64,000 nt of DNA from Haliotis asinina (taxonomy: Eukaryota > Mollusca > Gastropoda > Lepetellida > Haliotidae): NCBI RefSeq assembly GCF_037392515.1, contig NC_090295.1:15953001-16017000 (forward strand), in the 5' to 3' direction. A program made the position numbers and the translations under genes. The notes beneath the pieces are model-generated. The model was not told the DNA's origin and did not search any database. It saw only the letters and a list, made by a program, of their open reading frames with translations. Below are positions 11,374 through 21,045 of the stretch, in pieces. Every line of letters starts with the position of its first letter. The first letter of the stretch is position 1.

Positions 11374-14300
11374 ATTGTACAGTGGAACTGCAGAGGATTG
11401 AGGACTAATTTACATGAATTACAGCTATTAGTCCAAGATTTTATACCTTCAGCGATATGTCTCCAAGAGACATATTTAAAACAAACAGATACATTTAATT
11501 TTCGTCAGTTTAATGCATATCATTGTTTTGCACCTCCGGGTGATCGGGCCACTGGCGGATCATCCATTCTAGTGAAACAAAACGTTATTCAAAGCCCTGT
11601 TTCACTTAATACTAATATGCAGGCTGTTGCAGTGAGAATTACGTTACATGTAGCGTTTACGCTATGCTCTCTTTATATTTCTCCGTCTTCGACGTTTGCC
11701 AGAACTGATATTCAAGCTCTATATGATCAGCTCCCGAAGCCCTGTATTATAATGGGAGATTTAAATGGGCACAACCCACTCTGGGGTAGTGTAACTACAA
11801 ACACTAAAGGGAAATTCTTGGAGGACTTTTGTTCTGACAATGATTTATGTATTTATAATGATGGTTCCAACACATATTTACACCCTGGTACAGGGACCTA
11901 TTCTGCTCTTGACTTGTCATTGACAAATTCAGAACTACTTAATGAATTCGAATGGTCAGTCCACGATGACCTCTGTGGAAGTGACCATTTTCCTACTATG
12001 TTAAAAGCTGTAACTGCATCCGATGTTCCTCCATCATCAAGACGAAATTTTAAAAAGGCTAACTGGGCTTTATATGAAACACTGTGTGCTGAAAAACTTA
12101 AACCTGAAAGTTTTATTGACGTTCCCGATGCCATTAAATCTTTTTCTGATGAATTGAATTCCATAGCTGATGAGTGTATACCAAATTCCTCTGTAGTTCC
12201 ACACATAAGAAAACCATGGTTCAACGATGAGTGCAAACAAGCTAGGAAGGCAAGGAAGAAAGCTGAACATTATTTCCGTCGCCATCCTATGGTGCATAAT
12301 TTAAATAAATTTAAAATTTTAAATGCTAAAGCACGGCGTACATTTAAACAAAACAAACGCCAATCTTGGCAAAATTATGTGTCCAAAATAAATTCTCGGA
12401 CACCTATGTCCAAGGTATGGAACATGGTCCAGAAAATCAAAGGTAAAGGTACTAAATCTACTGTCCATCATCTTAAACATGGAGATCAATTGCTTACTGA
12501 TAAATCAGATATTGCTGATAAACTAGGTGAAACCCTTGCTAAACACTCTTCCTCTTCAAATTATGTACCAAAATTCCAGCAATACCAAAAACAAGAAGAA
12601 AAGAAAACTATTAATTTCAATTCTGATAATGGTGAAGATTATAATGAAACGTTTTCTATTTATGAACTCCATACTGCTCTTGATCAAGCTCATGACACTG
12701 CTACAGGAGCTGATAACATACATTATCAACTCCTGAAGCACTTACCGGAATCCTGCCTAGAAACTCTTCTCAATATTTTTGACGATATTTGGACATCGGG
12801 TAACTTTCCTCCGTCATGGCGTGACGCCATAGTAGTACCAATACCTAAACCTGGACGTGATCATACGGATCCGTCCAATTATCGACCTATTTCACTAACT
12901 AGCTGTGTTTGCAAGACCATGGAACGCATGATAAATAATCGACTTGTTTGGTACTTGGAAACAAATAATCTTATCACAGATATACAATGTGGTTTCCGTA
13001 AAAACAGAAGTACTGTCGATCACTTAGTGCGACTGGAATCATTTGTTAAAAACGCACTAGTTAATAAACAACATGCTGTGTCTATCTTTTTTTATCTTGA
13101 AAAAGCATATGACACAACCTGGAAACATGGTATTTTGAGGGATTTACATGACTTTGGTTTGCGAGGTCGTTCGCCTCAATTTATTGCCAACTTTTTAAAT
13201 GACAGACAATTCCAGGTCCGTGTGGGTTCTACCCTGTCTGATCATTACAATCAGGATCAGGGTGTTCCACAAGGCAGTATTTTATCTGTCACTCTTTTTA
13301 GCATCAAGATCAACAGTTTATCAAAAGTTTTAAACGATTCAATAGATGGATCGCTTTTCGTGGATGATTTTAATACTTCTTGCCGAGGTAAAAATATGCA
13401 TACTATTGAACGGCAGCTGCAGTTGTGTTTAAACAAAATAAATAAATGGTGTCTTGAAAACGGCTTCAAATTTTCGAAGTCCAAAACTAATTGTATACAT
13501 TTTTGCAGAACATATAAGCCACATAAGGACCCTGAACTATCTCTAGATGGCACTCCCATCAAAGTTGTAAAGGAGGCCAAGTTCTTGGGATTAATTTTTG
13601 ACTCACATTTAAAGTTTCTACCACATATCAAATCCCTCAAAACTAAATGCCTGAAGGCACTTGACTTGTTGAAAGTCGTTTCAAATTCTAAATGGGGAGG
13701 GGACCAAGCTACCCTCCTGCAACTTTATCGATCACTGATCCGGTCAAAACTTGATTATGGCTCCATTGTATATGGTGGAGCCTGTAAAAGCAACCTGAAA
13801 CTTTTAGATTCTGTTCACCATCAAGGTCTAAGACTTTGTCTTGGCTCCTTTCGGACTTCACCTGTTGACAGCCTGTACGTTGAGGCCGATGAGCCATCTC
13901 TTGAGCAGCGACGTATCAAATTAGCTTTACAGTATGTAACAAAATTATATTCCAGTGAGTCAAACCCTGCATATAACTGTGTTTTCAGTCCTCTGTGTGA
14001 GGACTTATACAATATGAAATCTTCGCTTGTACCGCCTCTTGGTTTAAGAATTAAACCATTTCTTGCTGCTGCCGGCATTGAGCTGGAAAATATAGCTCCT
14101 TCCCGGCTTCTTTCTTCTCCTCCTTGGCAGTTGGTTAGGCCCCAAGTGGACCTAACACTGACCACATTTAAAAAACCAGAAACTAATGAATTACAGTATA
14201 ACCAAGAATATAATGAATTGAAACATAAATATAGCAGTTATAAATCCTTATTTACAGATGGGTCCAAGGACGGTGGCGCAGTAGCTTGTGCCACTGTCAT

Positions 14301-15045
14301 TGGATCCAGAACAATATCTTCTAGATTACCAGACAACAGTTCTATTTTTACCGCTGAGGCTAACGCCATATTAACAGCTCTTAAATATATTCAAAGACGC
14401 CATAAACATAAACAATATATAATCTATTCCGACTCTCTTTCTTGCCTTCAGGCTATTAAAAATCTTTCTTGTAAACATCCACTTTTAATTGAAATTATTG
14501 AATTATATAATGATCTTGCTACTGGCCAATACGACATCGTCTTCTGTTGGTTACCCAGCCACGTTGGCATTTCCGGTAACGCAATGGCCGATCTTGCTGC
14601 TAAGGCAGCACTCAACAAATCTGTGACACCACTTCTTAGTCCATACTCAGATTATAAAGCTACAATAAGATCTTATATCCGTGATCTGATGCAGAAGAAG
14701 TGGGACACCCAAGTAGGTATAAATAAATTACATGAAATAAAACCTTATATCGGTTATACTTACTTGGGTTGTCAGTCCAGATTTGAGGAGGTCATTATGC
14801 GACGATGTCGCATTGGCCATACGAGGTATACTCACGAGTATCTATTAAAAGGTGAAGATCCTCCGTTTTGTATCCCTTGTGATGAAAGAATCACAGTCAA
14901 GCATGTCCTGCTTGACTGTGTTGAATATTCCATCACAAGGGATAAATATTTTAATTCACGAACTTTGAAGGATCTTTTTAATTCTGTTAGCTTTCATTTA
15001 ATTATTGCATTTTTAAAAGATTTAGATTTGCTAAATGAATTGTAA
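11374..15045 (+). CDS. ORF2: LINE ORF2: endonuclease-reverse transcriptase-RNase H polyprotein
   Basis: About 1,220 residues that would nick the target and reverse-transcribe LINE RNA. Domains in order: an AP-like endonuclease (QWNCRGLRTN, CLQETYLKQ, MGDLNGHNPLWG, GSDHFPT; 11,374-11,990); reverse transcriptase (YRPISLTSCVCKTMER, GFRKNRSTVDHL, motif A FYLEKAYDTTW, GVPQGSILS, motif C FVDDF at 13,357-13,371); RNase H (LFTDGSKDGG, TAEANAI, YSDSLSCLQAIK, WLPSHVGISGNAMADLAA; 14,250-14,610); and a C-terminal Cys/His cluster (CIPCDE...VKHVLLDC). The frame opens upstream of the endonuclease with no ATG; 11374 is where domain homology starts. The first Asp of motif A, catalytic in this family, is Tyr (codon 13093-13095), so RT activity is probably lost. 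Otherwise the frame is uninterrupted. Confidence 0.92.
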   Translation: MVQWNCRGLRTNLHELQLLVQDFIPSAICLQETYLKQTDTFNFRQFNAYHCFAPPGDRATGGSSILVKQNVIQSPVSLNTNMQAVAVRITLHVAFTLCSLYISPSSTFARTDIQALYDQLPKPCIIMGDLNGHNPLWGSVTTNTKGKFLEDFCSDNDLCIYNDGSNTYLHPGTGTYSALDLSLTNSELLNEFEWSVHDDLCGSDHFPTMLKAVTASDVPPSSRRNFKKANWALYETLCAEKLKPESFIDVPDAIKSFSDELNSIADECIPNSSVVPHIRKPWFNDECKQARKARKKAEHYFRRHPMVHNLNKFKILNAKARRTFKQNKRQSWQNYVSKINSRTPMSKVWNMVQKIKGKGTKSTVHHLKHGDQLLTDKSDIADKLGETLAKHSSSSNYVPKFQQYQKQEEKKTINFNSDNGEDYNETFSIYELHTALDQAHDTATGADNIHYQLLKHLPESCLETLLNIFDDIWTSGNFPPSWRDAIVVPIPKPGRDHTDPSNYRPISLTSCVCKTMERMINNRLVWYLETNNLITDIQCGFRKNRSTVDHLVRLESFVKNALVNKQHAVSIFFYLEKAYDTTWKHGILRDLHDFGLRGRSPQFIANFLNDRQFQVRVGSTLSDHYNQDQGVPQGSILSVTLFSIKINSLSKVLNDSIDGSLFVDDFNTSCRGKNMHTIERQLQLCLNKINKWCLENGFKFSKSKTNCIHFCRTYKPHKDPELSLDGTPIKVVKEAKFLGLIFDSHLKFLPHIKSLKTKCLKALDLLKVVSNSKWGGDQATLLQLYRSLIRSKLDYGSIVYGGACKSNLKLLDSVHHQGLRLCLGSFRTSPVDSLYVEADEPSLEQRRIKLALQYVTKLYSSESNPAYNCVFSPLCEDLYNMKSSLVPPLGLRIKPFLAAAGIELENIAPSRLLSSPPWQLVRPQVDLTLTTFKKPETNELQYNQEYNELKHKYSSYKSLFTDGSKDGGAVACATVIGSRTISSRLPDNSSIFTAEANAILTALKYIQRRHKHKQYIIYSDSLSCLQAIKNLSCKHPLLIEIIELYNDLATGQYDIVFCWLPSHVGISGNAMADLAAKAALNKSVTPLLSPYSDYKATIRSYIRDLMQKKWDTQVGINKLHEIKPYIGYTYLGCQSRFEEVIMRRCRIGHTRYTHEYLLKGEDPPFCIPCDERITVKHVLLDCVEYSITRDKYFNSRTLKDLFNSVSFHLIIAFLKDLDLLNEL

Positions 15046-15584
15046 ATAGATAAATATTTTATGCTTGGGAGTTTCAATTAGTAACTTAGAGTGTTAGTGG
15101 CTGTATCCTCGAGGGGGGTTAAAGCACTGTAAAATTATTGTCCTCCTGAGAGGGTACGTAAGACCCAAAATATTTGAAGTCAAATTTGATCTTCCATTTT
15201 GTCTTAGCCGTAGAATATGTGTCATTTTAATTTGTGGCTAATCTTGCATACAATCACCAGCAGCTGAGGGGATGATGTAAATCCAGCTAGGGACCATGCA
15301 GGTAGCAGAAGTACTGTAAGTCCCCATGGCCCCTAGTATGGTGATCTACCTTCAGTTGTTGGTGATCTATATAGCCTGTTTTTATATTGTATTGTCTGAA
15401 TAGGAATATTAGTTTTAACTTTTCACGCTAGTTTTATTTCTTATTGTGATATTCTAGTTGTTTTACTGTCCTTCGTCGACAGGTTTTATCATATACATAG
15501 ATTCCTTTTTAAGAATGCTCTCGTCACGATATGGCTGCAATACTGCCGATGTGACGTTAAATGTTAACTCACTCACTCACTCAC
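15046..15584 (+). other. LINE 3' UTR with SINE-like 3' end
   Basis: The 3' UTR contains ATCCAGCTAGGGACCATGC and a terminal block GATATGGCTGCAATACTGCC...GACGTTAAATGTTAA followed by (CTCA)n. This block resembles the tail shared by the SINE copies in this window. The 44-47 kb LINE copy has the same block but ends in (ATTC)n. Confidence 0.75.
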
Positions 15585-15912
15585 TCCTTCACTCCGTTGA
15601 GCCGGAAGCTGGCAGGGGTAATGGAGGCAAAGAACGGTCTGATGTACCACGAGTGGCGCTTAAAATGTTGAATAAAACATATTTCATGTGAGTAATTATT
15701 AAATATGGGGTTGGAAATCGGAGAGCACAACCTAGTGAGGAAATGGGAGTGTACCTTTGATGGTGGCGATATTTTATTTTGACACGAAACGTACTTTTTG
15801 AACCGAAGTGAGGGAAGTGTGTTGCCAACCTTTGCTCGCTTGGCTCGCATATATGAAGACTGGTCAAATTCTCTACGCTGCGCAACCCCACTTGCGCTAC
15901 AGTTTGCCTGTG
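15585..15912 (-). repeat. Dispersed repeat C, minus-strand copy
   Basis: Reading the minus strand from 15,912, the order of landmarks (CACAGGCAAACTGTAGCGCAA, GCGAGCCAAGCGAGCAAAGG, CGCCACCATCAAAGGTACAC, CAACATTTTAAGCGCCAC, CCAGCTTCCGGCTCAAC) matches 30,929-31,190 and 60,424-60,795. The LINE at 9,514-15,584 is inserted at its 3' end. No protein recognised; possibly a non-autonomous element. Confidence 0.7.
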
Positions 15913-15954
15913 GCCGCATCAAACTGGCTCGTCAGTCAAAAATAGTCTATCGCA

Positions 15955-16345
15955 AAAGTTAATGTATGATTACATTTCACTCTACGGTCTCGGTCTAGAC
16001 TTCCTCGCAGAAAATTTCACAGAGACACGTGAGTGCATACTCTGTGCTGTAAACACCGAAATAGCCGAAAATCCTCTTCTTGTTTCAACAAGGTTGGTAT
16101 GTTACATATTTATATTTTTCACCACGTTTGCGTCGAAATACATTTTCCTGAAAATATTTTGCGGCTAAGGTAATTATGACAAAGGGAGAAATATAAAGAA
16201 GTTGTCGTGGGACAAGGGTTAAATATATTCCCATCCATTTATTGGTATTGATCTGACCTTTGTCCATAATATACGGTCAACTACTTTCATGTTGACATCT
16301 TGCCTTCAGTCGAATCAATCAAGCATCTTCATGGATCAGTTTGTG
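15955..16345 (+). repeat. Dispersed repeat D, copy 1
   Basis: Starts near CAAAAGTTAATGTATGATTA and includes TTTCACAGAGACACGTGAGT, TATTTTGCGGCTAA and CATCCATTTATTGGT. Parallel copies are at 49,904-50,296 and 60,119-60,415. No coding content recognised. Confidence 0.65.
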
Positions 16346-17340
16346 AATGGGCGATCTTTTTGAATTTATCTTCCCTTCACTAATCCGCTAGGTGCGCTGA
16401 TCCGGACGGTCCAACCTTAAAGTGACAACGCATGTTGTATGCGCGATGTGAGCCGTACGTGTTACCATTACACTTAGAGACAGTTAACCAGTATAGCCTT
16501 CACCTTCATCGGTAACGTTCACGGCGGTGCATGGACCGAATTTCTTTTCCCTTTTACAATGATATATTAAGTGTTATGTCCTAAAATATTTATTCCATGA
16601 TTCTATGACACACCTTGGATAGGCATGACTGTTTACTTAGCAAGTATGAATCGCGAAATGGCAGTTCGAAGCGAGACGGTGGAATCAGCTGATCGTTTTC
16701 AGGTCATATTTTGTTGACGTTTTGCAATCGATTATTTAAGTCTGGCAGTAGATGTCTCAGTATCACACATTTAAAATTGCAGTGTATTTTCAGTGTATAT
16801 GTACTCAAATCATTTTAGTATTACGGCCGATATGGCTGTATTCGTGGAATTTACAACGGCGGGAGCTGATGCGGTGCGCGAAATGTGAAACACTGAAAGT
16901 CTTTTCATGTAAATTTTATCGGGTCGTTCATGATGGGATTAGGATTTTAGACAACACAGATATTTAGCAGGAACAGAGGAGAGTGAGAAACAATGGTCAA
17001 GTAATTATAAAATAACAGTAACGAATGAATTATGTCAATCATCGCCTACATGTAGCCAACTTTCAAATGCGATAAACATGGGCATAACTAAAATCTCCTT
17101 TTTTATGTCTGTCACGGTTTGTGATGCATGAAATATAAATTCACTGTATAGGCAAATAATGCATAAAGATATTGCACATTTCTACAATGACTGCTTTTTA
17201 AGTATCATCAATTAAGGGTATAAATTAACGTGTTTTGTTTTTCTTAAGTTTTAATAAAGGAAATAACATTGAAATATTAATTTATTAAGCATACTATTTC
17301 AGACACAGAAGAAGCAAAACTACCGTTAGGATATATCAAT
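16346..17340. other. No gene seen
   Basis: AT-rich sequence with only short unrecognisable open frames. It may include the 5' terminal region of the Tc1-like element that follows, but I could not identify a convincing terminal inverted repeat by eye. Confidence 0.4.
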
Positions 17341-17376
17341 GATTAGGAGACATCATTATGTGAAGTTGCCCGGCAG

Positions 17377-18311
17377 ATGGGTAAATCAAAAAGTGTAATT
17401 TCACGCCTGTGGGATAAGTACCGTCAAACGGGTGTGGTTGCAACGAGACCTGGGCGTGGTAGACCAAAATCAACGACACCACGACAGGATCGTCTCATTA
17501 CGTTAATTGTTCTACGCGATAGGTTTAAATCGGCCCCTGCCATCAATAGAGAATTCCACACACTCACTGGAAGACGCATTTCAACCTCAACCGTTAAAAA
17601 CCGACTCTATCAAGCTCGTCTGAAAGCAAGACGGCCTTTTAAGGGTGTCACCCTTTCAGCTCATCATATGCGCCAAAGATTGGCATGGGCTAGGCAGCAT
17701 CAGGGACGGGCTATGCGCCACTGGCGTTACATCATGTTGTCTGATGAGTCAAGGTTTTGCCTACGATTCACAGATGGCAGAAAACGTTGTTGGCGTCGGA
17801 GCGGGGAGCGATATGCTAGAGCAGCAATTCTTGACCATGATCGATATGGAGGTGGTAGTGTCATGGTTTGGGGTGGAATTACACATGACAGACGATCAGA
17901 TTTGGTCATCATTAACGGAGCCATGACTGGTCAGCGATACGTTTACCAAATATTGTGTCCTGTTGTGGCTCCATTGGCTAGAGTTATCGGCCGAAATTTT
18001 GTATTCCAAGGTGATAATGCCAGACCACATCGGGCCCGAATTGTCTCCGCTTATCTCCGACAAGAAGGTATCCAGACATTGGACTGGCCCTCTAAGTCCC
18101 CAGACCTGTCCCCAATTGAACATCTGTGGGACGTTCTTGGTCGAAGGGTGTACGCCAGGGACCCAGGACCCGCAACCTGGCCCAGCTTGGTGCAGCTCTC
18201 CAAGAGGAATGGCGGGCACTACCACGGGCAACCATCCGGAAATTGATTAACAGCATGCCATCAAGGTGCCGTGAATGTGTTGCCCAACATGGTGGACACA
18301 CCAGATATTGA
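17377..18311 (+). pseudogene. Tc1-like transposase (DD34E type), 3' frameshift
   Basis: A cut-and-paste transposase of the Tc1/mariner superfamily. Seen: an N-terminal helix-turn-helix (SKSVISRLWDKYRQTG), a GRPR-like GRGRPK hinge, a second HTH region (STSTVKNRLYQARLKARRP), and the catalytic triad in LSDESRF (first Asp), FQGDNARPHRA (second Asp) and SPIEHLWDVLGRR (Glu); the last spacing fits DD34E. The frame from the ATG at 17377 runs to 18246, but homology switches frame between about 18,165 and 18,190 and continues to the TAA at 18,309-18,311, giving the usual C-terminus. Upstream of 17377 the frame extends a few codons (EVARQ) to a stop, so the true N-terminus is lost. The catalytic core is intact; the gene is recently degraded. 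Confidence 0.88.
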
Positions 18312-19495
18312 ACTTGACGCCTAAAATTGATTTAGTGGATATTTAAAGCAGTTTCAAATTCGCTATTACTTCATTAGTTCCCTTATTTCTCGTCGGTAGT
18401 ATATATAAATGCATAAACATATCTTCACATGATAATTGTGGGGTTAAATTCGATTTTATATCATCTAAAACATATATTTGATAATAAACACGTTTTCTGT
18501 GTTAATCGCTAACAAACATACATGACCCAAAATTTTCTTTAAGTACTGTTGAAAGAAAATCAGAAAGTTAGATAGTTAAAGTTGAACAGTAAATTGGCTG
18601 TCACGGAAATATTTTATCAACTTAATGTTGCCAAAACAAGAAACATATGAAATATATTTCTATCATACACATCCGCTTGGGCGGTCATAATATGTTGTTC
18701 GTTGAGAGAAATCACATATATAACACGACTCACAATACTGACTGGTGGACATATTTTTCAAGGGGGAAATGTTTCATTTCAAGCTGGTAATTGCTTGGAT
18801 AATAGGTGTATGGCACTTGTATACGTAAACATAAAAATATACAGTAGTATCAGAATTTAAAAACAAAATGGATTCAGATGAGTGAGGAACTGCTGCACAA
18901 AACGTAATATATACGTTTCTAAGTAAATGTTACATTCTATAGAGAACTAATTCAATTGTCAGGGATGTGTAATGATCATAAGTTCTCGATAAAGAACTTC
19001 CAGGGGATGCTCGTTCGCCGGAGGTGTATCCTGATTTTTTTGCACTGAATCGGTGGTTGTATAGGAAGTATTTGTAAGATTTTAATGTGGCAATAGTTAA
19101 AGAATTACCGTTGGGAACACCATAACGGCTGATAACATATAAAAAAGAATTTTCATTATTTCACCGATGCTACGACACCCGAGACTTGCTCTGTGTTCTG
19201 TCGTAGGAAAGGCCGTGACAACATAACGACATTTCATGGCGTTTTCCCTGATATCTTCTATCGTGTCAGTTCGTACTGCATTTGGAAATTAAACAACGGA
19301 TGTCTTTCTAAACTAAAAATCAAAGCAAAACACGCGTCAGTTAATGGCTTTTCGTCGTAAACGATGATTTTTTCAGTTAAGGAGACCACGGCAACGCGTA
19401 AGCTGGGTCTGTCTTTACATGTAGCAAGTTGTCGCAGCGCACATTGACTCGGGGACCAGACCGGAAGCGAGACGTTGGACCGTCGCTTTTATCGT
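18312..19495. other. No gene seen
   Basis: AT-rich interval between the Tc1-like transposase and the Gypsy element. No repeat, RNA or coding signal could be supported. Confidence 0.45.
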
Positions 19496-20717
19496 TGACG
19501 TAGTGTTGTCTTAAGGCTATGTTGCTACAGTGGGGAATTAGCAACGGTAGGCAGGTCAAGACTGGCTGGCACCTTAAACAACAGAGAAGGCTGCAAAGTC
19601 GTACGTTTATTCGGCGGAGGCAGAGTAATTGTACAGAGATAGAGGCAGTATACAGAGGTTATACAGAGGTAGTCTACAGAGGCAGTTTACAGAGGTTATA
19701 CAGAGGTAGTCTTCAGAGGCAGTTTACAGAGGTAGTCTACAGAGGCAGTTTACAGAGGTTATACAGAGGCAGTATACATATTCACAATAATCATTAAATA
19801 ACGTGCACTTATTATTCAATCATTATGAGAATGTACTTACTAAAACTGGCATGTGTAAAACACAATAATAGTACGTTTAGTAAATTTAGAATTTAGTTTT
19901 AGAATTTACAGAGATGATACAACTCATTTTAATTGGCACGTGTCTGCAGCCAAACCGACATTATGAGTATGCGTCTCTGAATGTGGTAACGTTGTAGTTT
20001 TTGACATTGGTACGCATACTCATAGTTGGGATATTGCCGTGCAGACAGTGCTCAAACACATTAAAACATATATACAGATATGTACAATCGCTAGAGGGGA
20101 TGTTGTCAGTGAGAGTTAAGGATACGACCATGAAGACCTATTCCTAAGTTTACCTAGCATATTTAGATGATAAAAGATCCATTAAGTTCACCAAGAAGAA
20201 ATGTCTTACCTTAAACAACAGAGAAGGCTGCTGAGTCGTACGTTTATTCGGCGGAGGCAGAGTGATCCAGCCTTCGCCGACCGACGTATATATACGGCCT
20301 GCTACTGTTACTTCACAACATTTCAGGTTGACAGGGTTACAACGATGGTCACCCTGGGTGGTTGTGTTATTATTTACGATTACGTTAAAGACGCTTGCCA
20401 TATTGCCTAACTAACCCTTAGCGCACAGTAAGACCGACCATGTGTGTCCGCTTTATGACGTAAGGTTAACACACGTGGTGCTGCCCCAGGGAGCGTGACC
20501 GTTTACGCCAGCCTGACCAGACTGACTTGCATAATAGTCTCAGGCTCCTAGTTGGAATGAAAGTGTAGTCAGCCACATACGTGAAATATATATATCTTGT
20601 ACGTGGTGGTCAGGTAGTACAATTTCAACCCTGATTTTACTTTAGAAGTGTTTAGACTAGATAAGTATACGGTGTAGTTCCTAGCGAGAAAATATGTAGT
20701 AAAAGAAAGCTATGACA
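19496..20717 (-). repeat. 3' LTR of the Gypsy element (1,222 bases)
   Basis: Near-identical to 29,380-30,439. It contains a GC-poor minisatellite made of CAGAGGCAGTTTA / CAGAGGTTATA units (19,637-19,776) and a TATATATA run (about 20,588). It is about 160 bases longer than the 5' LTR because of extra minisatellite units and a segment at about 20,360-20,470 that the other LTR lacks. Confidence 0.93.
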
Positions 20718-20732
20718 ATACCCCTCAGCGCT
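20718..20732 (-). other. Candidate polypurine tract
   Basis: In element orientation GCGCTGAGGGGTAT sits immediately before the 3' LTR start (TGTCATAG). GAGGGG next to an LTR is where plus-strand priming occurs in LTR elements. Short, so only a positional call. Confidence 0.5.
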
Positions 20733-21045
20733 GGAAAGCTTTTGTCCTCAAAAGCAATTGGCAACCACAAAAGTTAATATAGGTTATCTTGATAAGGTGT
20801 ACAAAGGAAAACAGTCGTAAAATACATTGAGCAACACTGGATAATACAAAGGATAATAGCCAGGAAGCAGTCGTTATCCTGAAGCAAATTGATGGATATA
20901 AGCAAGGTCAATAGTCATAATATACATGGTAAGAAAAGGAAAACTTGACATAGTTCTTGCATTGACAATGGACACAAAAAGGTGCACAGGCATTACTGGT
21001 AATTCATTGGTGTACCGGAAACACTCCTCAGTGAAACACATGTAG

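Larger units (their letters stand above)
9514..15584 (+). mobile_element. Full-length I-superfamily LINE (non-LTR retrotransposon)
   Basis: A 6.07-kb element flanked by a perfect 13-base target duplication, TCCTTCACTCCGT (9501-9513 and 15585-15597). It has a 5' UTR of about 560 bases, ORF1 with zinc knuckles, ORF2 with endonuclease-RT-RNase H, a 3' UTR and a (CACT)n tail. A second copy lies at 43,566-47,768. The RNase H domain places it near the I/Nimb-type clades (family knowledge; exact clade not determined). It interrupts repeat C: the flanks at 9,480-9,513 and 15,585 onward join to match the uninterrupted copy near 60,750-60,800. The ORFs have no nonsense or frameshift, so the insertion looks young, yet RT motif A carries a disabling-looking change. 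Confidence 0.93.

Noticed and set aside
16346-19495. Terminal inverted repeats for the Tc1-like element at 17.4 kb
   Set aside because: Several weak matches (for example AACGTGTTTT near 17,230 against AAACACGTTTT near 18,487) were too short to define ends.
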